Positions 38,870 through 49,370 of a stretch of 64,000 bases of DNA are shown here, piece after piece. The translations under genes were made by a program, and so were the position numbers. Below the pieces are notes generated by a model. It did no database searches, was not told the origin of the DNA, and saw nothing but the letters and a program-made list of their open reading frames with translations. Each line of letters starts with the position of its first letter. The first letter of the stretch is position 1. This DNA comes from CAVPUA01 sp963828015 (GTDB lineage Bacteria > Actinomycetota > Actinomycetes > Mycobacteriales > Jatrophihabitantaceae): the NCBI GenBank assembly GCA_963828015.1, contig CAWHCD010000004.1:930001-994000 (forward strand). The letters run 5' to 3'.

Positions 38870-39967
38870 TTGCGCGTATCGCGTGGAATGACGATCGGTG
38901 TGGTGACGGCCAGTGCAATTCTGGCGCTCGCCGCCTGCGGCAGTAAGGGCGGATCCAGCTCATCGAGCTCGTCCAGCGGCAGTGCGAGTGCGGGCGGGGC
39001 GCCGTTCAGCGCCTGCATGGTGCTCGACACCGGAGGTGTCGACGACAAGTCCTTCAACCAGTCCTCCTACGCCGGCATGCTCGCGGCGGCAAAGGCCAAC
39101 ACGAACATCAAGACCTCCTACGTGCCGTCGAACACGCAGAACGACTACACGCCGAACCTGCAGGCCGAGGCGGCCAAGAAGTGCGACACCACGATCGCCG
39201 TCGGTGGCCTGATGTCTGACAACGTCAAGGCAGTGGCCGCGGCCAACCCGACGCTGAAGTTCGCCGAGGTCGACGCCCCGTCCAGCGGTCCGAACGTCTA
39301 CGGCATCCAGTTCAACACCGCCCAGGGCGGCTTCCTCGGTGGCTACCTGGCCGCGGGGATGACCAAGACCGGCACGGTCGCGACCTGGGGTGGACTCAAC
39401 ATCCCGCCGGTCACCATCTACATGGACGGTTTCTGGGAGGGCGTGCAGTACTACAACGCCCAGAACAACAAGACCGTCAAGGTGCTGGGCTGGGACGAGA
39501 CCAACCAGAAGGGCGGCACGTTCTCGGGCAGCTTCACCGACCAGAACAAGGGCCAGCAGATCAGCCAGACGTTCATCCAGGAAGGTGCTGACATCATCTT
39601 CCCGGTGGCCGGCGGCGCGGGGCTGGGCTCCGGTGCGGCCGCGCAGGCGTCCAACGGCGCCGTCAGCGTGATCTGGGTCGACACCGACGGTTGTGTCAGT
39701 GCGGCGCAGTACTGCTCGGTCTTCTTGTCCAGCGTCGAGAAGGGGCTGACCAGCTCGGTCGAGGCCTACCTGCGGCTCGCGGCCACGGGTACCTTCCCGT
39801 CGGGCTCCTACATCGGGACCCTGACCAACGGGGGCACCGGGCTGGCGCCGTATCACGACTACGCCTCGAAGGTGCCGTCCTCGCTGCAGGACCAGATCAA
39901 GACGGTCCAGGCCAACATCGAGTCCGGCAAGATCGTCATCAAGTCGCCGAGCCAGCCGACCAGCTAG
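38870..39967 (+). CDS. BMP-family nucleoside-binding lipoprotein of an ABC importer
   Basis: 365 residues from TTG 38870. The lipoprotein signal TIGVVTASAILALAACGSKG has the lipobox Cys after LALAA (about residue 23), followed by a Ser/Gly linker. The Bmp fold starts at FSACMVLDTGGVDDKSFNQS (about residue 45), the typical DxGxxDDxSFN motif, and continues with GGLMSDNVKAVAAANP and ATWGGLNIPPVTIYMDGF. It captures purine or pyrimidine nucleosides outside the membrane for the ABC genes downstream. It is separated from the ATPase gene by a strong hairpin, which should keep the binding protein in excess. Confidence 0.95.
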   Translation: MRVSRGMTIGVVTASAILALAACGSKGGSSSSSSSSGSASAGGAPFSACMVLDTGGVDDKSFNQSSYAGMLAAAKANTNIKTSYVPSNTQNDYTPNLQAEAAKKCDTTIAVGGLMSDNVKAVAAANPTLKFAEVDAPSSGPNVYGIQFNTAQGGFLGGYLAAGMTKTGTVATWGGLNIPPVTIYMDGFWEGVQYYNAQNNKTVKVLGWDETNQKGGTFSGSFTDQNKGQQISQTFIQEGADIIFPVAGGAGLGSGAAAQASNGAVSVIWVDTDGCVSAAQYCSVFLSSVEKGLTSSVEAYLRLAATGTFPSGSYIGTLTNGGTGLAPYHDYASKVPSSLQDQIKTVQANIESGKIVIKSPSQPTS

Positions 39968-39985
39968 CTCGCGTCTCGCACCATC

Positions 39986-40025
39986 GTCGGCGAGGGAGAA
40001 GTCTGTAAGACTCTCCCTCGCCGAC
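39986..40025 (+). terminator. Hairpin between binding protein and ABC ATPase genes
   Basis: GTCGGCGAGGGAGA (39986-39999) and its complement (40012-40025) plus an inner GTCT/AGAC pair give an 18-bp stem with one bulged A and a 3-nt loop. It lies 18 nt after the lipoprotein stop and 28 nt before the ATPase start, with no U tract. It is likely a partial terminator or mRNA-stabilising element. Confidence 0.65.
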
Positions 40026-40053
40026 GTCGTTCTGCTCGTGGGGAGGTCACCGC

Positions 40054-41608
40054 ATGAAGCTCGAACTGCGCGGTATCACCAAGCGCTTCGGGGCGCTGGT
40101 CGCCAACGATGCGATCGATCTGACGGTCGAGCCGGGCGAGATCCACGCCCTGCTCGGTGAGAACGGGGCCGGCAAGAGCACGTTGATGAACGTGCTCTAC
40201 GGCCTCTATCAGCCCGATGAGGGCGGCATCCTGATCGACGACCAGCCGGTCATCTTCGACGGACCCGGCGACGCGATGCGGGCCGGCATCGGCATGGTGC
40301 ATCAGCACTTCATGCTCATCCCGGTATTCACGGTCACCGAGAACGTGATGCTCGGGCACGAACAGACCAAGCCGGGTGGCCTGCTCGACCGCCGGCGGGC
40401 CCGGCGCGGCGTGCGCGACATCTCGCGGCGCTACAACCTCGAAGTCCCGCCCGATGCCCTGGTCGCCGATCTGCCCGTCGGTGTGCAGCAGACGAGTCGA
40501 GATCATCAAGGCGCTCAGCCGCGATGCCAAGATCCTGATCCTCGACGAGCCGACGGCCGTGCTCACCCCGAGCGAGACCGACGAGTTGATCGCGGTGATG
40601 CGCCGGCTGCGCGACGGCGGCACGTCCATCGTGTTCATCACCCATAAGCTGCGCGAGGTCCGTGAGGTCGCCGATCGGATCACGGTCATCCGCCGGGGCC
40701 GGGTCGTCGGCACGGCCACCCCGAACGATTCGGCCAACGAGTTGGCCTCGCTCATGGTCGGACGACCGGTGCAGCTGACGATCGACAAGTCGCCGGCTAC
40801 GCCGGGCGATGATGTCCTGAAGGTCGAGGGGTTGACGATCCTCGACGACTTCGGCGTGGTGCTCGTCGACGACGTGTCCTTCACCGTTCGCGCGGGCGAG
40901 ATCTATGCGCTTGCCGGCGTACAGGGCAACGGGCAGACCGAGCTCACGCAGGCCCTGGTCGGGCTCACCCCGGTCGCCAAGGGCCAGATCGTCATCGGCG
41001 GGCGCGAGGTCAACGACCTGGGCACCGAGAAGATCCTGGAGCTCGGCGTCGGCTACGTGCCCGAGGATCGCCTGCACGACGGGTTGGTGGGCTCGTTCAG
41101 CGTGGCCGAGAACCTGGTCCTGGATCTCTACGACAAGCCGCCGTTCGCTGTCGGGCCAGCGCTGCAGCTCGGCAAGATCGAGGCGAATGCGAGCGCCCGG
41201 GTCGAGGAGTTCGACGTCCGGACCTCATCGACGGGGTCCCCGGCGTCCACCCTCTCCGGTGGCAATCAGCAGAAGGTGGTGCTGGCCCGAGAGATGTCGC
41301 GACCGCTGAAGCTGTTGATCGTGGCCCAGCCGACCCGCGGCCTGGACGTCGGCTCGATGGAGTTCGTCCACCGTCGCATCGTGGCCGAACGCGATCGCGG
41401 GGCCGCCGTCGTGCTGGTGTCGACCGAGCTCGACGAGGTGCTCGGCTTGGCCGACCGGATCGCGGTCATGTACCGGGGTCAGATCGCCGGCGTCGTCGGG
41501 GCCGGGGCGAGTGCGGAGCAGATCGGTCTGCTGATGGCCGGCTCGAGCGGCGATGCCGAGCCAGCTGACCCGAGCGCCGATCCTGAGTCGGTGGGAGGCC
41601 CGGCATGA
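40054..41608 (+). CDS. Nucleoside ABC transporter ATP-binding protein (two ATPase domains), one frameshift
   Basis: About 517 residues. Domain 1 has Walker A LLGENGAGKSTLMNVLYG, Q-loop MVHQHFML and Walker B AKILILDEPTAVLTP. Domain 2 has a degenerate Walker A AGVQGNGQTELTQAL, signature STLSGGNQQKVVLARE and LLIVAQPTRGLDVGS, with Gln in place of the usual Glu after the Walker B Asp position. This double-domain layout is that of sugar/nucleoside importers (NupA/RbsA-like). A single inserted A near 40494 breaks the signature GVQQRVEIIKAL of domain 1; the gene length is 3n+1. It energises the two permeases downstream, with 4-nt overlap to the first. Confidence 0.92.
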
Positions 41609-42862
41609 GCGTCATCGATGAGGTCCCAGCAGCACAGGAGGCGCCGGAGCGCCCGTCGCTGCCGCGGCGAGTGCTCAACGCCTATCTGGACGGCAACCCG
41701 TTCGTCATCACCACCCTGGCCTTCCTCGCCGCCCTGGTCGTGGGCGCGTTCTTCATCATGCTGGCCGATCCGCCGACCCGGCAGGCGTTCGGCTACTTCA
41801 CCTCCGATCCGAGCGACACCTTCACACGGGGGTGGAGCGCCATCTCGGCTGCCTATTCGGCCCTGTTCAAGGGTGCGATCTTCAACCCCGACTCGCTGTA
41901 CTCCAACGGCGGCGTGCCGGTCTTCAAGCCCATCACGGCCACGCTGTTCAATGCCGCCCCGCTGATCTTGGGCGGGCTGTCGGTCAGTGTGGCCTTTCGG
42001 GCCGGGCTGTTCAACATAGGCGGCCAGGGCCAGATCATCGCCGGCGCGATCCTGGCCGGCTACGTCGGTTTCGCCTGGCCGCTGCCGGCGGGGCTGCACG
42101 TGCTGGTCGCCGTGCTCGCCGGGATTCTCGGCGGGGCGATCTGGGGCGGGCTGGTCGGCTGGCTCAAGGCCAAGACCGGGGCCCACGAGGTGATCACCAC
42201 GATCATGCTCAACTACGTCGCGCTGTACCTGCTCTACTACCTGCTCAGCGTCAACGGATTTCAGACGCACCGCCAGCCACCAGGCGATCTCGCGCCCGAT
42301 CCGCAGCAGCGCCCGGCTGCCGTTCCTGTTCGGTGCGAACCTGCAGGTCAACCTCGGTCTGATCATCGCCTTGCTGGCCGCCGTGGGCTGTTGGTGGCTG
42401 CTGAGTCGCTCGACGCTGGGTTTCCGGCTGCGCGCGGTCGGCGCCAACCAGCACGCCGCCCGTACCGCGGGCATGAACATCTCCAGCAGCTACATCATGG
42501 TGATGGTGATCGCCGGGGCGTTGATGGGCCTGGTCGGGGTCCTGCAGATCCTCGGCGGCAACAACCATGCACTGACCGGTGACGTCGACGCCAACCTGGG
42601 CTTCGACGCGATCACCGTCGCGCTGCTGGGCCGGGCCACGCCGGGCGGCGTGGTCTTCGCCGGGCTGCTGTTCGGGGCCTTCCGGGCCGGGAGCCCGCAG
42701 CTGCTGGCGAACACGACGACACCCACCGACGTGGTGCAGATCGTGCAGTACGTCATCGTGCTGTTCATCGCCGCGCCCGGCTTGATCAAGGCGATGTTCC
42801 GATTGCGCGGAGGCAGCGTCAATGCCAGTACCACCACCCTGGCGAAGGGGTGGAACGGATGA
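41605..42862 (+). CDS. Nucleoside ABC transporter permease 1, one frameshift
   Basis: About 418 residues from ATG 41605, overlapping the ATPase gene by 4 nt. This is a BPD_transp_2-type permease (branched-chain/ribose class): LILGGLSVSVAFRAGLFNIG, GAHEVITTIMLNYVALYLLY, and, after the break, GFRLRAVGANQHAARTAGMN and VALLGRATPGGVVFAGLLFG. The frame changes near 42270-42285, just after VNGFQTHRQPP; the gene length is 3n+1. About ten membrane helices. It forms the pore with permease 2, whose start overlaps the stop. Confidence 0.9.
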
Positions 42863-44166
42863 CCGCCCTGGCCAACGACGAGGAGCTGATCGTCGCGCGG
42901 ACGGTGGTCGAGCCGGAGGTCACCCTTCGGCACCGGCTGATCTCTGGCGGTTCCATCGTGCTGTTCGGCTTGATCTGCATCTTCGGCTGGGGCTTCGGCG
43001 CGGATTCCGGCGACGCTGTCTTCTCCCTGCGCCTGGCCGACTCGAGGGTGCACGTGCCCGATCTGCGCGTGCCGGGCCAGGCCGCGGCGATGGTGCTGGG
43101 CGCGATCCTCGTGCTGCTCGGGATCTGGCAGATGGCGCGTGGCTTCAGCCGTCGGCAGATGAAGTGGGTGCTCGGCGCCTCGCTGCTGGCCTTCGTGGCC
43201 GCTTTCCTGTGCTGGGCCGGCACCGGTACGGGCGGGCGGGAGATTGCCCTGGTCGGTCTGCTGCAGACGTCCGTGCGCGAGGCCATTCCGCTGATCCTCG
43301 GCGCGATGGCCGGCATCCTGTGCGAGCGCACCGGCGTGATCAACGTGGCCATCGAGGGCCAGTTCCTGGCCGGGGCGTTCGCCGGTGCCTTCGTCGGCTC
43401 GGTCAGCAACAGTCTGTGGGTCGGTGTCCTGGCCGCGATGGCCTCCGGGGCGCTGATCGGCTGGCTGCTGGCCATCTTCGCCATCCGCTACCAGGTCAAT
43501 CAGGTGGTGCTCGGCGTCGTCCTGATCGCCATCGTCACCGGCTTGACCGGCTTCGGCTACGACGCCTTCATGTCCCCGCACTCCAACAGCTACAACGACC
43601 CGGGCGTGTTCTCGGCCTGGAAGATCCCGGGCCTGGGCGACATCCCGATCATCGGCCCGATCTTCTTCGACGCGAACGTGCTGGTGTACATCACCTACGT
43701 CATCGTCATCGTCGTCGACTTCGCGCTGTTCCGAACTCGGTGGGGCCTGCGCACGCGATCGGTCGGTGAGCACCCCAAGGCCGCTGACACAGTGGGCATC
43801 AACGTGCTGCGCACGCGATATCGCAACGTGATCATCGGCGGAGCGGTCGCCGGCCTGGGTGGGGCTTTCCTGACCTTGGGCGGGGTCGGCTCGTTCAACA
43901 AGAACATGAGCAGCGGCAAGGGGTTCATCGCCCTGGCGGCGGTGATCTTCGGCAAGTGGAATCCGCGCGGGGCGGTGGGGGCGGCGTTGCTGTTCGGCTT
44001 CGCGGACGCTCTGCAATCGCTTGTGTCAGTGGTCGGGACGCCGGTCACCATCCCGTCGGACCTGCTGCTCATGCTGCCCTACCTGGTCACGCTGTTCGCG
44101 GTCGCCGGGCTGGTCGGGCGGGTGCAGGCCCCGGCCGCCGACGGCGAACCGTACGTGAAGGGCTAG
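42859..44166 (+). CDS. Nucleoside ABC transporter permease 2
   Basis: 435 residues from ATG 42859 (ATGA overlap with permease 1). It has a cytoplasmic N-terminus and about ten membrane helices, with the family motifs IPLILGAMAGILCERTGVIN, NVAIEGQFLAGAFAGAFVGS, GLRTRSVGEHPKAADTVGIN and FIALAAVIFGKWNPRGA. It is the heteromeric partner of permease 1. The frame is intact. cdd begins 3 nt after the stop, which ties uptake directly to nucleoside breakdown. Confidence 0.95.
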   Translation: MTALANDEELIVARTVVEPEVTLRHRLISGGSIVLFGLICIFGWGFGADSGDAVFSLRLADSRVHVPDLRVPGQAAAMVLGAILVLLGIWQMARGFSRRQMKWVLGASLLAFVAAFLCWAGTGTGGREIALVGLLQTSVREAIPLILGAMAGILCERTGVINVAIEGQFLAGAFAGAFVGSVSNSLWVGVLAAMASGALIGWLLAIFAIRYQVNQVVLGVVLIAIVTGLTGFGYDAFMSPHSNSYNDPGVFSAWKIPGLGDIPIIGPIFFDANVLVYITYVIVIVVDFALFRTRWGLRTRSVGEHPKAADTVGINVLRTRYRNVIIGGAVAGLGGAFLTLGGVGSFNKNMSSGKGFIALAAVIFGKWNPRGAVGAALLFGFADALQSLVSVVGTPVTIPSDLLLMLPYLVTLFAVAGLVGRVQAPAADGEPYVKG

Positions 44167-44169
44167 CCG

Positions 44170-44549
44170 GTGCCGGACTGGGACGCCCTGCGAGCGGCGG
44201 CGCGCGAGGCGATGACGCACGCCTATGCGCCGTACTCCTCGTTCCCGGTCGGCGCGGCCGCGCTGGTCGACGACGGCCGCATCGTCGTCGGCTGCAATGT
44301 CGAGAACGCCTCGTACGGCGTCACGCTGTGCGCCGAGTGCGGATTGGTGTCGGCCCTGCACGCGTCCGGTGGTGGGCGGCTGGTCGCCTTCGCCTGCGTC
44401 GACGCGCACGGCGCGGTGCTGATGCCCTGCGGTCGTTGCCGGCAGTTGCTGTGGGAGCACGGCGGCGCCCCGCTGCTGATCGACACACCGGACGGGCCCG
44501 AGCCGTTGAGTGTCCTGTTGCCCAGGGCATTCGGACCGGAGGACCTCAC

Positions 44550-44553
<4 letters not shown>
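44170..44553 (+). CDS. cdd: Cytidine deaminase
   Basis: 127 residues from GTG 44170. This is a small homotetrameric cytidine deaminase: YAPYSSFPVGAAALVDDG, NVENASYGVTLCAECGLVSA (zinc-binding Cys with catalytic Glu, C-A-E) and MPCGRCRQLLWE (two further Cys ligands). It deaminates cytidine and deoxycytidine to uridine and deoxyuridine. It overlaps deoA by 4 nt (GTGA) in the nucleoside operon. Confidence 0.96.
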
Positions 44554-45821
<1,268 letters not shown>

Positions 45822-45866
45822 CGGGCCGGCCGGTTTCGAGAGATTTTGGCGCGCGCCCAGGATCGG

Positions 45867-46969
45867 ATGCGACGATCGGGCGTGCGTTACAACCCGGCGT
45901 TGGACGGGCTGCGGGCATTGGCCGTCGCCGCCGTCGTCATCCAGCACGCCGGTTTCGAAGAGGGTGGGTACTTCGGCGTCACCGTCTTCTTCGTGATCAG
46001 CGGCTACCTGATCACCGGATTGCTGCTGGCCGAACAGGCCGAGTCGGGCACGATCGCACTGCGCGCGTTCTACCGGCGGCGCTTCGCCCGGCTGGGCCCG
46101 GCGCTGCTGGTGGTGACCGTGGCGACCACCGCGTGGCTGATCGTCACCGCGGTCGCGTTCTCGTCCTGGTGGGCCGGCCTGCTGGGCACCCTGACGTACA
46201 CCACCGATCTGCTGCTCGCGCTACCGGTCGGCCAGCACGTGGGTGCGTACTTCGAGTGGTCCTGGTCGCTGGGCATCGAGGAGCAGTTCTACCTGCTGTG
46301 GCCGGTCTTGATGATCGCCTTGCTGCGCCGCCGCGCGGGTCGGGGAGCGCTCGCCGCCGCCGCTGGCGGGGTGGTGGTTCTCGCCTGGGTGCAGCGGGCG
46401 CGGCTCAGCCACGGCACACCCAGTCACGCCCGCGTCAACTTCACCTTCGACACCCACATGGACGCGATCGCGTTGGGGGCCCTCCTGGCGATCGTGCTGA
46501 CGATCCGGCCGGCCCAGTCACGATCGGTCCAGGCCGTCGCGCAGGCACTGTGCGTGCTGGCCTCGGTCGCGCTGGTCGCCGTCATCCATCAACCGTGGCA
46601 GACGGCCCATCTCAGTTCGCTGGACCTGGGGGGTACGGCCAGGTGGCCCTGCTGTGCCTGCTGATTGTCGCCGGCGTGGTCATCGCACCGGCCGGCCCGG
46701 TGTCGCGGATCTTCGCGCTCCCGGTGCTCGTGCACCTCGGCAAGCTGTCCTACGGCATCTACCTCTGGAACCTGCTGCTGGCCGGCGTCTGCCAGCACGT
46801 CACCGGATCACTGCCGGCGCGCAGCGGCCTGGTCGGCCTCATTCTGTGGCTGCTCGCCCTACTCGTGGTGGCCGAGCTGTCCTACCGCTACATCGAAACG
46901 CCGCTGCGGCGGCGCTGGGCCGTCCGTCCGAGCGCAGAGGTTGCACGGCGGCAAGCGGATAGGGTCTGA
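45867..46969 (+). CDS. Acyltransferase 3 family membrane protein (OafA/YrhL-like), one frameshift
   Basis: About 368 residues. The N-terminus YNPALDGLRALAVAAVVIQH holds the catalytic His of acyltransferase 3, then GYFGVTVFFVISGYLITGLL, FYRRRFARLGPALL and WSLGIEEQFYLLWPV. About ten membrane helices. After TAHLSSLDLGG the frame shifts at a run of Gs (46628-46634) and resumes with GQVALLCLLIVAGVVIA, a probable homopolymer deletion. It would transfer acyl groups to an envelope glycan or lipid. It does not belong to nucleoside metabolism although it lies between deoA and add; the 3-nt gap to add suggests co-transcription. Confidence 0.85.
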
Positions 46970-46972
46970 ACC

Positions 46973-48061
46973 ATGGCTGCTCTGCTCAACGACGAGACCA
47001 TCCGGCGGGCCCCAAAGGTGCTGCTGCACGACCACCTCGACGGCGGCCTGCGGCCACTGACCATCATCGAACTGGCCGCGCAGATCGGCTACGACGAACT
47101 GCCCAGCACCGACTCGGCCGAGCTCGGCGTCTGGTTCCGCGAGGCCGCCCACTCCGGGTCGTTGGAGCGCTACCTCGAGACGTTCACACACACCGTGGCG
47201 GTCATGCAGACCGTCGAGGGCCTGACCCGGGTGGCGCGTGAGGCGGCCGAGGACCTGGCCGATGACGGGGTCGTCTACGCCGAGATTCGCTGGGCACCGG
47301 AGCTGCACGTCGAGCAGGGCCTCTCGCTGACCGACGTGGTCGACGCGGTCATCGACGGCTTCCGGCAGGGCGAAGCCGCGGCGGCGGCGCGCGGACGACT
47401 GATCCGGGTCGGGGCGCTCGTCACCGCGATGCGCCACGCGGCCCGTTCTCGCGAGATCGCCCAGCTGGCGGTCGAATATCGCGACCGCGGCGTCGTCGGT
47501 TTCGACATCGCCGGCGCCGAAGCCGGCTTCCCGCCCACCCGCCACCTGGACGCCTTCGAATACCTGCGCCGCGAGAACGCCCACTTCACCATCCACGCCG
47601 GCGAGGCGTTCGGGCTGCCCTCCATCTGGGAGGCGATCCAGTGGTGCGGCACCGATCGGCTGGGGCACGGCGTGCGCATCGTCGACGATATCGCCACCGA
47701 TGACGGGCGACCGGTGCTCGGCCGGCTGGCCCAGTACGTGCGCGACAAGCGCATCCCGCTGGAGATGTGCCCGTCCTCCAACGTGCAGACGGGGGCGGCG
47801 GCGTCGATCGCGACCCACCCGATCGGGCTGCTACGGCGGCTGCACTTCCGGGTCACCGTCAACACCGACAACCGGCTGATGAGCGGCACGTCGATGAGTC
47901 GCGAGATGGCCCTGCTGGTCGACGCGTTCGGCTACGGCTGGAGCGACCTGCAGTGGTTCACCATCAACGCCATGAAGAGTGCCTTCATCGGCTTCGACGA
48001 ACGACTGGCGCTGATCGACACGATCATCAAGCCCGGCTACGCGAGTCTGCTGGCGAGCTAG
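46973..48061 (+). CDS. add: Adenosine deaminase
   Basis: 362 residues from ATG 46973. Metal ligands are visible: HDHLDGGLRP (HxH, about residue 16), TIHAGEAFGLPS (His and catalytic Glu), LGHGVRI (His) and VNTDNRLMS (Asp). It deaminates adenosine and deoxyadenosine to inosine and deoxyinosine, substrates of the PNP encoded at 56251-57060. It is followed after 10 nt by a small hypothetical gene. Confidence 0.97.
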   Translation: MAALLNDETIRRAPKVLLHDHLDGGLRPLTIIELAAQIGYDELPSTDSAELGVWFREAAHSGSLERYLETFTHTVAVMQTVEGLTRVAREAAEDLADDGVVYAEIRWAPELHVEQGLSLTDVVDAVIDGFRQGEAAAAARGRLIRVGALVTAMRHAARSREIAQLAVEYRDRGVVGFDIAGAEAGFPPTRHLDAFEYLRRENAHFTIHAGEAFGLPSIWEAIQWCGTDRLGHGVRIVDDIATDDGRPVLGRLAQYVRDKRIPLEMCPSSNVQTGAAASIATHPIGLLRRLHFRVTVNTDNRLMSGTSMSREMALLVDAFGYGWSDLQWFTINAMKSAFIGFDERLALIDTIIKPGYASLLAS

Positions 48062-48071
48062 GCTCGAGATC

Positions 48072-48476
48072 ATGGAGCCCGAGGATGTCCCCAGCCTCGC
48101 GGCGCTGGTCCGGCGACAGAGCCTGGACCTCAACACCTACGCGGCCTTCCTGCTCAACTCCCTCGATGGCGCCCTGCCCGCGGAGCTGATCAACGTGCAG
48201 CGCAAGTCATCGCTGTTCGGGCGCGACAAACCCGATGCGCCGATCCTGTGCGTCACCGTGCGGTTGGGGGACCAGCGTTTCGTGCTGCAACGGCCCGACC
48301 CGACCCGCACCCCCGCCGCGAGCATCTCCCACGAGGTCAACGGCATCGTGCTGCGCACCGACACCGTCACCCTGGACGCCTGGTCACAGCAGTTGGCTAC
48401 CTCGCTGGCCGACTATGCACGTAGCAACGAGGCCACCGCGCAGGCGCTCTCCCGGATCACGTCCTTCGAGGTATAG
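48072..48476 (+). CDS. Conserved hypothetical protein
   Basis: 134 residues from ATG 48072. Soluble, with no membrane segment or known motif recognised. The middle (PILCVTVRLGDQRFVLQRPD) looks like a small beta-rich domain and the C-terminus (TLDAWSQQLATSLADYARSN) is helical. It begins 10 nt after add and ends 8 nt before the UPF0145-like gene, so the two probably form a pair. Confidence 0.75.
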   Translation: MEPEDVPSLAALVRRQSLDLNTYAAFLLNSLDGALPAELINVQRKSSLFGRDKPDAPILCVTVRLGDQRFVLQRPDPTRTPAASISHEVNGIVLRTDTVTLDAWSQQLATSLADYARSNEATAQALSRITSFEV

Positions 48477-48484
48477 GAGCACTC

Positions 48485-49315
48485 ATGCAGCCGGCCGCGT
48501 TCGACCCGACGAAATATGGGGTTCCCGCCGACGCGGTCGCCCGGCTGACCCAGAATCGCAGCGGCACGCCGGGGGCGGTGTTCACCTCCGACCTGTCGGT
48601 GAACGAGTTCCTGCTCGTACGTGAGGCCGGGTTCCGTCCCTTGGGCTTCGTGCTGGGTACGTCGGTCTATCACGTCGGCATGCAGCGCGGGAACTGGTCG
48701 CAGAACCAGGAGCTGACCGGCCTGTCGCAGGCGATGTATCACGCTCGCGAACTGGCCATGTCGCGCATGGAGGCCGAGGCGTTCGCCCTGGGCGCGGACG
48801 GCGTGGTGGGCGTGCAGATCCAGATCCGGCACATGGAGTGGGGCGAGGGCATCGCCGAGTTCATCGCGATCGGGACGGCCGTGGTGGGCGACAACCCGCC
48901 GCCGACCGGGATCTGGCGCGACAACCGCGGCCGCCCGTTCACCTCGGACCTGTCCGGGCAGGACTTCTGGACGCTGCTCGAGTCCGGTTACGCGCCGCTG
49001 TCGCTGGTCATGGGCACCTGCGTCTATCACGTGGCCCATCAGGGCATGGGGCAGATGTTTCGCAACATGGGCCAGAACGTCGAGGTCCCGCAGTTCACCC
49101 AGGCCCTCTACGACGCCCGCGAACTGGCGATGGGGCGAATGCAGGCCGAGGCGTCAGCGCGCGCGGCCGAAGGGGTCGTCGCGTTCCGGCTGGCCGAGCA
49201 CAACCACGCCTGGGGCTATCACACGACCGAGTTCTTCGCGATCGGCACCGCGGTGCGGTCCTTGCGCCCCGACCACACCATCGACCCGCCCAACATGGTC
49301 GTCACCCTGAACTGA
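48485..49315 (+). CDS. Protein with two tandem UPF0145/YbjQ-like domains
   Basis: 276 residues from ATG 48485. Two copies of a heavy-metal-binding-type (YbjQ) module are present: residues about 28-138 and 160-260. The copies share FTSDLSxxxF, LGxxVYHV-type strands (LGTSVYHVGMQ and MGTCVYHVAHQ), an ARELAMxRM helix (ARELAMSRMEAEAF and ARELAMGRMQAEAS), and end EFIAIGTAV and EFFAIGTAV. The fold usually forms a pentameric ring and its function is unknown. The duplication in one chain is the unusual point. A terminator hairpin follows. Confidence 0.82.
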   Translation: MQPAAFDPTKYGVPADAVARLTQNRSGTPGAVFTSDLSVNEFLLVREAGFRPLGFVLGTSVYHVGMQRGNWSQNQELTGLSQAMYHARELAMSRMEAEAFALGADGVVGVQIQIRHMEWGEGIAEFIAIGTAVVGDNPPPTGIWRDNRGRPFTSDLSGQDFWTLLESGYAPLSLVMGTCVYHVAHQGMGQMFRNMGQNVEVPQFTQALYDARELAMGRMQAEASARAAEGVVAFRLAEHNHAWGYHTTEFFAIGTAVRSLRPDHTIDPPNMVVTLN

Positions 49316-49318
49316 GCG

Positions 49319-49369
49319 TTGGCCCCGTAGCAGGGTCCGCTGCGGCGTGTCCGCCGGCAGCGGGGCCAA
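49319..49369. terminator. Hairpin between convergent genes
   Basis: TTGGCCCCG (49319-49327) pairs with CGGGGCCAA (49361-49369). The intervening sequence contains more GC-rich pairing. It lies between the stop of the UPF0145-like gene and the stop of the convergent acidic protein gene. Confidence 0.7.
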
Positions 49370-49370
49370 G

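Noticed and set aside
40376..41608. A separate single ABC ATPase gene starting at 40376
   Set aside because: Its first 37 codons are out of frame with the real domain 1; the rest continues the ATPase that begins at 40054 after one inserted base.
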